From: Lunularia cruciata
Lineage: Eukaryota; Streptophyta; Marchantiopsida; Lunulariales; Lunulariaceae
Length of the DNA: 64,000 bases
Assembly (NCBI GenBank): GCA_948567375.1
Contig: OX419756.1
Location: 62,510,333-62,574,332 of the forward strand
Direction: 5' to 3'
In this document: positions 21,716 through 31,737 of the stretch, in pieces
Position numbering within the stretch: the first letter of the stretch is position 1
Layout: each line of letters starts with the position of its first letter
Made by a program: the position numbers and the translations under genes
Notes under the pieces: model-generated
Database searches by the model: none
The model's input: the letters and a program-made list of their open reading frames with translations, nothing else
Told to the model about the DNA's origin: nothing

Positions 21716-22150
21716 ATGGATGCGCCGGGAGGACAATTTCTTGCACCTAGCTTTCCATTCTCAAATCCATTCCACATCAAGGTTATGTACATCCAGCATG
21801 AGCAAATGAGGGTATCACTAGTTTATCACTTTGGTGCGGAATTCATGGTCAGAGTGATGAACTCACTGAACCCGGTGATTCTATCTGTGGTGATATATGA
21901 CAGAGAGTGGGATTTGAAAATCTACATTCTATTATGATAATATGGATATGAATGTCCCAAATCCTCTCCCTATCAACACTCAAGTAGAAATCCGTTATGT
22001 AGTGAGGCCGAAAGTGATGTTTAGAGATTTTGTGGTTAGGAATTTTGGTGAGGAGTATTATCAACAAGTGATAGCTTTTGAGGTCCCAATGGTAGTTCCG
22101 ATAGTTCGTGCGCCTTCTAGAGTGATTATATTGACTCTGTATTGAAGAAG
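21716..22150 (+). pseudogene. Upstream ORF between PBS and gag, unknown function
   Basis: An ATG at 21,716 opens 73 codons (start MDAPGGQFLAPSFPF). After one frameshift near 21,935 the reading goes on for about 65 more codons (MDMNVPNPLPINTQVEIRYV, then FRDFVVRNFGEEYYQQVIAF). It is too long and too protein-like to be a plain leader but matches no gag domain I know. It could be an extra pre-gag ORF of this family or a captured fragment. Confidence 0.4.
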
Positions 22151-22178
22151 ACATTAGCAATTGAGTGTTGTAGGAACC

Positions 22179-23200
22179 ATGGATCCGCAGTTGCAAGAGC
22201 TGGTGCAAGGAATGAAAGGGATGTTGAATGAATTTTGAGAGATTAAGATGACCATGGAGACATTACAAAGTCAAGTGTAGATCCTCAAGAACAATCAAGC
22301 CATGCAAGAAGAAGAGCCATCTCAAAACCCAATACCTACGATTGAAGTACTTGGAGAGGCACCCATGCCTACAAACTCTATCAACAATGAGGCCACATTG
22401 CTACTCCGGATGAAGAAGATCTGCAACATCGAGCCTTACAAGGGGCAGCGTACAATGGGAGTAGTGGAAAATTGGATCTTGAGAATGAATCAATATTTCT
22501 GATTGTTCTCAACAGAGATCATAGAGCATGCTGCAGGCGTGTTTGCATGTAGGTACTTGACCAATAAAGCACTCACATGGTATGATACTTGGGAATGATC
22601 CATGCTAGCAGAGAGAAGGGAGGTCACATGGACAACAATGCAAGGACTGCTAAAGAATTTCCAATCGGTGGATTCTGTGCAGATGGCTCAAACTTGACTA
22701 TGGAGATTGAGACAGAAGAATAGCATACAAGAGTATATGGAGGCATTTTTGGATCTACAAGTTGCAATTACTGACATGAGTCCAGTAGAGTCTCTCAACA
22801 ATTTCAAACGAGGGTTGAAAGAGCGGATTTGCCAAGAAGTCATGGTGCAAAATCCTCGCACGGTATTTGAAGCCATTGCTTGTACGCAAAGAATAGCAGG
22901 AGCATTAGGTGGAGGTGAAGGAGTAGTTCTAGCTCAACATTATCGAGCAAAAATGCCACAGATGGGTGGACCAATGCCAATGAAATTGGGTAATCTTTGA
23001 TTCCAGGATCGAGGAGCACGACCGCTTCAAGAGGAGCGGGGACGGGTAGAAGAACAAAGAGATGGAGTCCCACAAGGAGAAGGGACTTGAGGAGAACAAA
23101 GCAATTGTTACAATTGTGGCTGTATTGGGCACATATCTACCAATTGTTGCACTCGTTTCCCTAGAGGCCCTTGGCCTTCATACACAGGCGATCTTTGAAC
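22179..23200 (+). pseudogene. Family A gag (capsid and zinc knuckle)
   Basis: ATG at 22,179 (MDPQLQELVQGMKGMLNEF). Capsid signatures include WILRMNQYF (22,470-22,502), LTNKALTWYDTWE, and the region near 22,707-23,000 with QEYMEAFLDLQVAI and FKRGLKERICQEV. A CCHC knuckle CYNCGCIGHISTNC lies at about 23,107-23,148. At least five stops interrupt it (TGA near 22,237, TAG near 22,278, TGA near 22,500). The product would be the nucleic-acid-binding structural protein. Confidence 0.85.
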
Positions 23201-23279
23201 AACATGGAGAGGCACATTGAAGAGGAGGAGGTGGAAATCACTTTGGAAAACAAAGATCACTAGTAAAGGTACCTTGCGG

Positions 23280-23720
23280 CCTTACTGGCTCAATAAGGAA
23301 GCAAAGAAGCAAGGGAAGGAAGAATAATAATGCGCAAAGATCCGAAAAGGCAACCTCACAATTGATTGTTGTGAATGGAATCCTAGAAGGTAATCAAGTG
23401 AGAGTATTAATAGATCCGGGAACAACAAAGAATTTCTTGTCTTGCTCTGTTGCAATAAGATTGGGAATGGATCTAGAGAGAGATGGAAGTGAAGAAGTAG
23501 AGTTACCAAATGGGCAAATAGAGAGGATTGAATCATTACCTAGATGGGTAACACTCTCTGTAGGAGAATATCAAGAAGCAATTGAGTGGCGAGTGATATA
23601 GTTAGCTTGTTATGATGCAATTTTAGGCATGCCATGGATGGAGCAGTACAACCCTATGGTGGATTGGAGGAAGGAAGTAGTGAGAACCCACCAATGGTCA
23701 ATCATTGGGGTTTAAGAAAA
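23280..23720 (+). pseudogene. Family A aspartic protease
   Basis: The active-site motif reads VLIDPGTTKNFLS (about 23,405-23,445), so the usual D-S/T-G is D-P-G, likely inactivating. The flap side and the second conserved motif YDAILGMPWM (about 23,610-23,640) are present. It ends before a small tandem duplication (GAGTTGTCTTCT twice, 23,858-23,903). It would process the Gag-Pol polyprotein. Confidence 0.85.
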
Positions 23721-23929
23721 ATCACAGAGGCATAAACTGCCTCTATATGTCGTAGGGACGGCAATTGTCCCAATAGATGTTTTATGGGTCTAATAAGAGA
23801 AGTCCAGAATGCACAACTTGATGGACAAATTCCTGAGAAATTGAAGGATGTGGTGAATGAGTTGTCTTCTTGAGAAAGACACCTCCTGAGTTGTCTTCTC
23901 AGGGAAGACATCTCCTTGTAATGCCCCAT

Positions 23930-25170
23930 ATTGCCTATCACCTCATGAGTTGGAGGAGTGTAAGACTCAAATTGAGGAGATGTTGCAAAAAGTGTTCATC
24001 CAACCTAGCATATCACCATATGGGGCCCCTATCTTGTTTGTGAAGAAAAAAGATGGTACAATACGCATGTGCATTGACTATCGAGGTCTCAATTAGCAAA
24101 CGGTGAAGAACAAATACCTCTTACCTCACATGGATGACCTGTTTGATCAACTCCATGGAGCAAGATACTTCACCAAACTGGACTTGCGAAGTGGTTACAA
24201 TCAAATCCGAATTGCAGAGGAGGATGTGTACAAAACTGCCTTTCAAACCAAGTATGGCCACTTTGAGTATCTTGTGATGCCTTTTGGCCTCAACAATGCA
24301 CCTGCCACTTTCATGTGTCTAATGAATGACATATTTCGTCCATACTTAGATAAGTCTGTTATTTTCTTCTTGGATGATATCTTAGTATATAGTAGCACGA
24401 TGACAGAACACAAACAACATCTACAAGAGGTCTTCTTGATTCCAAGATAGAATCAATTGTATGCAAAAATCTCAAAGTGTGAGTTTGGCAAGTCTGAAGT
24501 AGACTACTTAGGGCATAGAGTAACTGCAGAGTGCATTCAAGTATTGACAGATAAAATAGAGGTCATTCAAAAATGGAGTGCCCCCAAAGATCAGACTCAA
24601 CTTAAGAGCTTCTTGGGGTTGACGGGATTCTATTGTAGATTTGTCAAGGACTTCTCCAAGGTTGCACAACCTTTAATGGCACTACTTGGCAAGGGGAAGA
24701 AGTGGACATGGGGAACTGCACAAGAGTTGGCCTTTCAAGAATTGAAGGCCGCTTTGCTACATGCACCAATCTTGAAGTGGTATGACCCAAAACGTCCAGT
24801 CAAGTTGGCTATAGATGCATCAGGCATAGCAATAGGAGCAGTACTACAACAAGAGTGGCATGATGGATGGCATCCAATTGCATATTTCTCTTGAAAGTTG
24901 TTACCGGCGGAGCGCAACTACCACACCATAGAATGAGAAGAGCTGGTCATTGTTCTAGCAACCAAGCATTGGAAGCACTACTTGGGCAAGAAGGCATTTG
25001 TAGTAAAGACAGACCACAAACCTCTAGTCTACCTCAAGATGCAGAAGGATCTATCTCGTTGCCAAATTTGGTGGGCAAAGTGGCAATAATGCTTCAACAT
25101 GACAATCACCTATGTGGAAGGTAAGAAGCAACTTGCAGATGCATTCACCCGCATGCCAATGGCCAACAAC
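23930..25170 (+). pseudogene. Family A reverse transcriptase and RNase H
   Basis: RT starts near 23,930 with SYGAP-type [17 protein letters not shown] and MCIDYRGLN, then [24 protein letters not shown] and the catalytic F-L-D-D box (FFLDDILVY, about 24,364-24,390). The connection and thumb follow (EVDYLGHRV, LKSFLGLTGFYCRFV). RNase H follows with LAIDASGIAIGAVL, TDHKPLVYL and a putative final Asp in QLADAFTRMP (25,129). Stops are at about 24,095 (TAG), 24,448 (TAG), 24,892 and 24,937 (TGA). Confidence 0.93.
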
Positions 25171-26640
25171 TTGGTGGCAGAGGTTAAGATTAACCCTGAA
25201 TTCTGGCAAAAGATTTTGGTTGCTACAAAAACTAATCCACAGACTGTAGAAGCACAATCATCCAAAGGTGTCACCAACACCCAAGGACTCACCTTTTGGG
25301 ATGGCAGATTATGGATCCCAAATGTCCCAAAATTACGCACCACCATTCTAGCAGAATGTCATGATTCGGCCATGACAGCTCATGTTGGAGTGGACAAGAC
25401 CTTGGATGCAATCAAGCACCATTACTATTGGCCCAAGATGAGCAAGGACGTGATGGACTATGTGCGTAGCTGCCTACTTTGTCAACAAAACAAAGCTTCT
25501 AATCAAGCTCTTGTAGAGCTCCTTCAACCTCTCCCCACTCCTACCCAATGTTGGGAACAAGTGAGTATGGACCTAGTCTGTGAATTACCCAAGACCACCT
25601 CAGGGTTTGACTCCATTGTGGTCTTTGTGGACCGGCTTAGCAAAATGATTCATGTACACCCTACCACCAAAGAAATGACCGCTCCACAACTAGCTCAATT
25701 ATACTTAGATGCAGTCTTTGCTCACCATGGCTTGTCTAGAGTACTCATCACCGATAGAGGCACCCAATTCACCGGTTTGTTTTGGCAAACGCTCTTTGGT
25801 TTCTTTGAAACCAAGTTGGCCATGTCCATAGCTTACCGCCCACAAACAAATGGCCAAATAGAGCGGTCTAATTGCACGATTGAAGACATGTTACGCAGCT
25901 TTACCTTAGAAGAGCAAGAGAGGTGGGACACCCTACTCCCATTGATGGAATTTGCTTACAACAATTCAGTGAATGCCTCCACCCAGGTCACTTCATTCTT
26001 CCTCATATATGGTGAGCATCCCTTCACACCTTCTAGCTTGATGAAGATCCGTCTAGTGGCTACCAAGGTTGATACAATCAACACATTTGTTTCTAAAATC
26101 CAACAAGGTGTGGAGAGCGCCAAGCACAGATTACAAATTGCACAAAATCAATAGAAGCAGTATGCAGATGCACACCGTAGGCACAAGGAGTTCAATGTTG
26201 GGGATCAAGGTTGGCTATTGACAACCAACCTCACATTAGTTGGACCTCGTAAGCTCAGACCTCATTTTATTGGGCCTTTCTCAATTCTTTGTTGCATCGG
26301 CGCTATGGCTTATCACCTTGAGCTACCACCACACATGAAGATCCATCCAATGTTCCATGTCTCCCTACTATGCAGATATGCTCCCCGATCAGGCCAGGGT
26401 CATTCTACACAAGACATTCGACCTTGTCCGACACTCATTGATGGCACAGAGGAATGTGAAGTGGAGCGGATTCTCCAAAAACATATGCATGGTACTCACT
26501 ATCCGTGGGTGGACTATCTAGTACAATGGAAAGGTTACCCCCTCTATGAAGCCACTTGGGAGCCCGCTGCCAATTTGGCACATGCACCTATGTTGGTGCA
26601 AGCATTTGAGCAACAATTGCACAACAAGGACGTTGCGTCT
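25171..26640 (+). pseudogene. Family A integrase with chromodomain
   Basis: One open stretch from 25,099 to 26,154 covers the zinc domain (HDSAMTAHVGVDKTL, CLLCQQNK). It also covers the catalytic core: Asp in SMDLVCELP, Asp in LITDRGTQF, Glu in NGQIERSNC. After one TAG (26,152) the C-terminus continues with GPFSILCCIGAMAYHLELP, HPMFHVSLL and a chromodomain (ECEVERILQKHMHG, YLVQWKGYP, ATWEPAANL, about 26,453-26,610). The aromatic cage residues appear kept. The chromodomain is thought to direct integration to marked chromatin in this group. Confidence 0.93.
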
Positions 26641-26641
26641 T

Positions 26642-26656
26642 AAAAGGAGGGAGGTT
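26642..26656 (+). promoter_or_regulatory. Polypurine tract of family A
   Basis: AAAAGGAGGGAGGTT immediately before the 3' LTR TGTAATACC. It is the plus-strand primer site for reverse transcription and supports the LTR boundary at 26,657. Confidence 0.9.
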
Positions 26657-27165
26657 TGTAATACCAAGAGCTAGCCATATGATCTAGATGTGAAATTTGG
26701 TTTGGTAACATCTAGAATGATGTTTTACATGATGGTCAAAATAGATAAGATAGAAGTATCACCAAAAGAGTACTGCTACTAATAGGCCTATTTTGGTTTC
26801 CAAAATAGGCCTGAGAAACCAAAATAGGCATGAGAACCTTAGAACCAAGACCTAGACATATGATTTAAAGGTGAGAATTGGTTTGGTAACATCTGGAAGG
26901 ATGTTACACATGATGGACTAAATACATCAGAATCACCAAAAGGGGACTTCTACTAATAGAGCAAGAATCAAAATATGCCTGAAATCTTTGAAGGCAATTT
27001 TGGAGGCCTAAACGGATGAATTAGGCCTTGAAAATGTGCAAAACCCTCCCAACTGAGGAAAGGCTGGCCTCGCTCTCCCTGTAGCTTTGTCTTGTCAAGA
27101 GCTTTCCAATGGTACCTTACTCATGTGATTCTGAGATTCCTATAGGAAGATTCCCTAAAAGATTC
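26657..27165 (+). repeat. Family A 3' LTR, truncated
   Basis: The first about 509 bp of the LTR are present, ending inside CCTAAAAGATTC, where the 5' LTR continues CCTCTGG but here TTGCC follows. The new sequence is family-B gag (compare 36,668). The shared bases AGATTC at the join suggest a microhomology deletion that removed both the LTR end and the middle of the host family-B element. Confidence 0.9.
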
Positions 27166-27601
27166 TTGCCTTCAAACACCTTGGGTTTGGAAATTGAATG
27201 TGATCTTCTCCATCTCAAACTGGTGCTCTCTCTTTATGTTCTTGTTGTTACTGCTCTCATTCATCCAACAATGGAGTAAGGTGCTCAATTTGTTGCTCCA
27301 TCGCAAGGATAACATCTGGTATTGCCACCATAACTACTACTCTATCCCATTACTCTCAATTTATCTAATTGATTAACATATAGATGCAACATATCCACCG
27401 GTCTCCGTAAGTTACAATCGGACGTATCAAGGGTTCCTCAAACAGGTTGATCATATGCAAAAAATCTTGCCCAAAGCACGAGGTGATGAATTGAGTAAAT
27501 GATGCTTGGGTAATATCTAGACATGAAAATCCTAATAGTTTGGCAGAAGTGGATTTGGTGGTCCATAAATTCCATCGATCCCGTTCTTACTCTAATACCA
27601 A
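27166..27601 (-). pseudogene. Family B gag start and degenerate PBS
   Basis: Matches the family-B gag start at 36,668-36,970, where the minus strand reads MLDEQDQQRQEQIERAPIW. Here the frame is broken. Plus-strand CTCTAATACCA at 27,590-27,600 is a degenerate complement of the tRNA-Met PBS, one base from the LTR start at 27,602. The leader between gag and PBS has no coding features. Confidence 0.75.
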
Positions 27602-28027
27602 TGTTAAAGACCATGACCAAGGAGAGAAATAAGAGAATGGAAGTTCACATTGGGACACTTGAATGAGTGAAAACTCCCAATGCCTAGCATGAGCTTTGGC
27701 TCTTGTTTTTATAAGGATCATACAAGGCTCTTGAAAAGCATCTCAGGAAGCTTATCTGAGCCACTTTCTTGGAGGGCAAGTCAAGTAAATTGTGAAGCTT
27801 CTCAAGAAGCTTCCTTCTAAAAGTCACTTACTTGGCATGTAAGCTAAGCTAGTTGGAACCTTCTAGAAGTTTCCTTCTAGAAGCTACTTACTTGAGTTGC
27901 AAGCTAAGGTAGTCAAGAAGCTTCCCAACAAGCTTCCTAGATACTTTTGGAATATTCCAGGCTAATTTATCTTATTTGCTACTTCATTAGCCCTACTAAC
28001 TTTATTGCTAAACTCCATATTGTTACA
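27602..28027 (-). repeat. Family B 5' LTR
   Basis: 426 bp, the partner of 19,422-19,847. It is followed on the plus strand by the TSD TTTTG and then family M integrase. By eye the two LTRs differ at about one base in ten, which points to an old insertion. Confidence 0.9.
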
Positions 28028-28905
28028 TTTTGGCTGATCAAGGTATAGAGTTCTTGGGGGAGAGGTCTTGTGTGGTTGATTGATCATTGTACTACTTCTC
28101 GAGATCACCCTAAGGCAGATGGCTTAGCAAAGAGAGTGGTTCAAACAATGAAGAGAGGATTGCAAAAGTATGGTTTGTAGAGAGCCCACTTGGGAGATTG
28201 GGATCTCTAGTTACCTTGGTTGGCCATGGGCTATCGGTTTAGTCGGCAAGCCTCCTTAGCATCCTTCTCTCCTTACTTTCTACTCTAGATTTTACCTACA
28301 ACCATTTGTCAAGATGCTATTGTAGTGTTGGACTTAGATAATCCTGATGTATGGATGAGCACATGTTCTCAATAGGCAGAAATCTTTCAAAGAGCGATGT
28401 AGATGGCCTTTGAGAACTTGGCAATTGCTCAACATAAGGATACCTTATGTTATGATACCATTTGACAAGGAGGTTATAGACCCTCGATACATCAATTTCA
28501 TCCAAGTGACTATGTATATCTATAACAAACAGCCCTGACAACACTTGATGTTTCTATAAGCTGCACTATCTTCAGAATGCAGGAGGTTTTGCCATCTGAA
28601 GTCTTTGTGTTGGAAGGACATGATGGTGATGTTTGGAAGGATCATGTTTGCAATTGTGTGCCATGCCACCTACCAAACATTGATGGTACTATGGATCCAA
28701 GCTTGGCATTTATATGTGCAAGCTTGCGGTGTATGTTATTTGGCTCTTCTAGTGGAGCTGCTACTATGTTAGTGAGTGATAACTGTTCAAGAGGATGGCA
28801 TATGGCATGTATGTTTCCTCCCCTCATGGTGGTTCCTCAAGGACAATGATTATATGCTAGATGTACTTGACCTATAGCTAGTTTTTCTTAATATGGTATA
28901 GATTG
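28028..28905 (+). pseudogene. M2 integrase second half and degenerate PHD finger
   Basis: The integrase resumes with DQGIEFLGE-like sequence, KADGLAKRVVQTMKRGLQKY (catalytic Glu position read as Lys) and RFSRQASLASFSPYF. From 28,577 an ORF gives LPSEVFVLEGHDGDVWKDHV, CVPCHLPNIDGTMDPSLAF and a PHD remnant. Several zinc ligands are altered (CMLF for CMLC, SDNC for CDSC); GWHMAC is kept. The Gln-Trp before the last Cys pair reads CAA TGA. Confidence 0.85.
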
Positions 28906-29039
28906 CAGACAAGCAACTAACAATGGGGCTCGATAGCACCTGGCCTCTTGATCTTTTGCCCACCATAAGGTATACCATATACTTGGAGCAGATTGCTATC
29001 TAGTGTTAGAGGGGCCTAACCGCCAACTAAGGGAATGAT

Positions 29040-29703
29040 TGTGGTACTTTATAGTCCATGTATGACTTATGTGTGAGTTGTGCTTTTAAAGTGTGTGATG
29101 TTGACTATGATGTATGTTGTGTAGCAATGTGTATACGCGCAACAACTATCATGCCATTTGTAGCTTCACATCTCGATTGCTCGGACATTGGAATAGTAGT
29201 GATAGTAGTTAGAGGTATTTTGGTTGTTACTCATAGATACTTTCCAATGGTCTGATTTTGTGTTTTAGGTACTAATTGCATAATGGGGCCCCCTATCACT
29301 TGCATCATTTGCACCGTCAGGTGTGCTATCAGCAGGACCATTGGTGTGAGACCTAGGTTGAAGTTAGGAGTATGACCTGGGAGTGCGACCTAGGAGTGCA
29401 GTTCTAGAGAGCTCACTTCTCTATTGTTGAGCCTTTGAGTTCCTGGCTAGAGTGGATAGAAAGTTGGCAACCGTCACATGGAGTCTCTTAGCTAGAGGGG
29501 GTGTGGCTTGATTGTAATTAGGGCCTAGTTGTTGGCATATTATTGAGTGAGAGATCAAGTACTGATCTGATTGAGTATGATTTGAGTTGTGTAATTGAAC
29601 TGATATTGTGGTACTTTAGAGTCCATGTATGACTTACATGTGAGTTGTGCTTTTATAGTGTGTGATGTTGACAGTGAAGTATGTTGTGTAGTGATGCGTA
29701 TAC
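29040..29703 (+). repeat. M2 right terminus: repeat blocks B1-A2-B2
   Basis: B1 (29,040-29,146) starts TGTGGTACTTTA. A2 (29,147-29,605) matches the A1 block at the left end of M1 (GCCATTTGTAG, CACCATTTGCACCGTC, CCAGAGAGCTCACTTCTCT). B2 (29,606-29,703) repeats B1 and ends GTATAC, at the same place where the right ends of M1 and M3 stop. The joined copia sequence begins directly after. See the finding on split direct repeats. Confidence 0.8.
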
Positions 29704-31737
29704 AAAAAACAAAGACTACAAGAGGATCAAAGCAAGAAAGCTAAAGTTAATGCATATAGATGTGAATAGCCCAACTCCAATTGAGTCACTTGGAGGATCT
29801 CACTACTACATCATCTTTACAGTTGATGCTACTAAGAAGGTATGGGTTTAATTTTTGAAAAATAGATGTATTTAGTGTTTTTAAGCAATGGATATTTGAG
29901 GTTGAAAACCAATCAGGTTTAAAAATCAAGTGCTTGAAATCTGATAATCATGGAGAGTATAGTAGTAATGAGTTTAGAGAGTACTATGTAGGGGATGGGA
30001 CCATAATGATCAAAACTGTCCCTAAGACACCACAAAAAAAAGATATGATGAATGCTTGAATAGAACTCTCAATGAGAGAGCTAGATGCATGAGACAACAA
30101 ACAAGGTTGCCAAAAGTATTTTGGGCAAATACAGTCAACACAACTGCATACTTCATCAATGAAAGACCCTTTGCCCCTTTGGCATTCAAGATCCTTGAGG
30201 AGGAATTGTCAAGATAGAAGGTGAATCTCTTGCACTTAAGAACCTTTGGTTATATCCCATATGCAAAGATTCTAGATAGTAATAGGAACAAGCTTGATTA
30301 AAAATCAAAGAAATATTTCTTCATTGGATATGGATTAGAAAACATGGGTTATTGTCTTTGGAATGAAGATGATTGAAAAGTGCTCAGAAGTAGAGATTGA
30401 ATTTTCCATGACAATGTTGTGTACAAGATAAGCTTGGATCATGTTTTGAGGTCATAGAAAAAAAAACATCAAGAAGAAATAGTGTTAGAAGACATTTTAG
30501 AGAATAATGTTTTAGGAAATAGGAGTTTAGTAGAAACTAGAGATATCATACCAGATCCAATCAAACCCTTAACTGATTTGAGGAGATCTACAAGATTGTA
30601 TGAATTGGTAGAGAGGTATTCTCCATCCATGTATTACATACTACAAAAAGAAATGGTGAACCTAAGTGCTACTTAGAGGCAATATAAAAGGATGACTCAT
30701 TGTAGTGAGAGCTTGGAATGAAGGAAGAGATGTCATCCTTAGAGAAGAATGAGACTTGGTCATTGACCAAGCTACTAGAGGGAAAGAAAGTATTGCATAA
30801 CAAATGGGTGTACAAGTCAAAGAAGAACAGGATGGAAGCAAGCAGTACAAGGCCAGACTTATGGCAAAAGGTTTCTAACAAAGCCAATCTATACCTTTGG
30901 TAAACCAAAGGTAAAGAATATAATGAGATTTTCTCTCCCGTAGTTAAGATGAATACTATCATATTAGTCTTAAGTCTTGTGACTACAAAGGATTTACATC
31001 TAGAATAGCAAGTTGTAAAAACAACATTTCTACATGGAGATCTTGAGGAGGATGTCTATATGACACAACTTGAGGAAGGGTCATTTCAAATCACTAAGAA
31101 AGGGGATGTTGTTTGCAATTTGAAAAAGAGTCTCTATGGTTTGAAACAAGCTCTTGTATATTGGTAGTTGAAAGTCAATGGCTATATGACCAACAATGGT
31201 TACACCATATGCAAAATGGATCATTGCTGCTATATTAAGTCATTTGTTGATTCATACATCATCTTGCTACTTGATGTTGGTGATATATGGTTGTTGGACC
31301 CAACACAAGGGAAATCAACTAGCTTAAGTATCAATTAACTGATATATTTGAGATGAAAGACCTAGGTCCTTCACAACATATACATGGAATGAGGATTCAA
31401 AAAATACAAATTTGCATGTGTTTTTAGGTTATCTTAAGAGAAATACATCAAGAAGTTGATGGAAAAATTTGGTTTATAAAATGATACAATTTGAACCACT
31501 CCCTTGGGAAGTCACTTTCATGTTGGTACTTGAAGTGACATTAGTGACATGAAGTGACACTTTAGGCCGGTGCCTGAAGTAAACATTGTTGGAGTTAACA
31601 ATCTTGTACATATTTTTACCGAGGTAGTCATAATTGAGAAGCTCAAGCAATGCATAGTTGCAATAAGACTTCAAAGTCCATTGATTTGAGAAGTCATATA
31701 CTGCCATATACAAGCCATATACAAGAAGCCATATACA
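29704..31737 (+). pseudogene. Ty1/copia pol remnant (integrase and RT)
   Basis: Integrase core: HIDVNSPTPIESLGGSHYYI and FTVDATKK (about 29,750-29,840), LKSDNHGEY (29,938), then LNERARCM (30,070). The post-integrase region has IGYGLENMGYCLWNEDD (30,330). RT starts at 30,718 with MKEEMSSLEKNETWSLTKLL and KKVLHNKWVYKSKK. The palm is present in part, but near 31,500 the sequence jumps to the C-terminal end of RNase H. It is bounded by M2 on the left and M4 on the right and has no LTRs. Same family as 1,790-3,784. Confidence 0.85.

Larger units (their letters stand above)
20825..27165 (+). mobile_element. Family A chromovirus, near-complete, 3' LTR truncated
   Basis: The order is 5' LTR, PBS, pre-gag ORF, gag with CCHC knuckle, protease, RT, RNase H, integrase, chromodomain, polypurine tract, 3' LTR. 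It is about 6.3 kb. It is the best preserved pol in the window but has a stop or frameshift every few hundred bases in gag and around the protease. The 3' LTR stops at about 27,165 of an expected 27,407, joined to family-B gag sequence, so the right target duplication is lost. Confidence 0.95.
19422..28027 (-). mobile_element. Family B chromodomain gypsy element (minus strand), host of a nested element
   Basis: Two 426-bp LTRs (19,422-19,847 and 27,602-28,027) bound it, with an identical 5-bp target duplication TTTTG at 19,417-19,421 and 28,028-28,032. On the minus strand the order is LTR, PBS, gag start (right side), then integrase and chromodomain, polypurine tract and LTR (left side). The middle (most gag, protease, RT) is missing, replaced by the plus-strand family-A element at 20,825-27,165. 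Confidence 0.92.
18338..29703 (+). mobile_element. Family M element M2, 5'-truncated and split by a nested insertion
   Basis: Left part 18,338-19,421 covers RNase H and integrase up to the second catalytic Asp region. Right part 28,028-29,703 continues the integrase, PHD finger region and terminal repeats. The break is a minus-strand family-B element with TSD TTTTG; removing it restores GAGATTTTGGCTGATCAAGG, which matches GAGGTTTTGACTGATCAGGG in M1 at 44,235. Gag, protease, methyltransferase and RT are missing here unless 14,285-14,890 is part of it. Confidence 0.85.
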
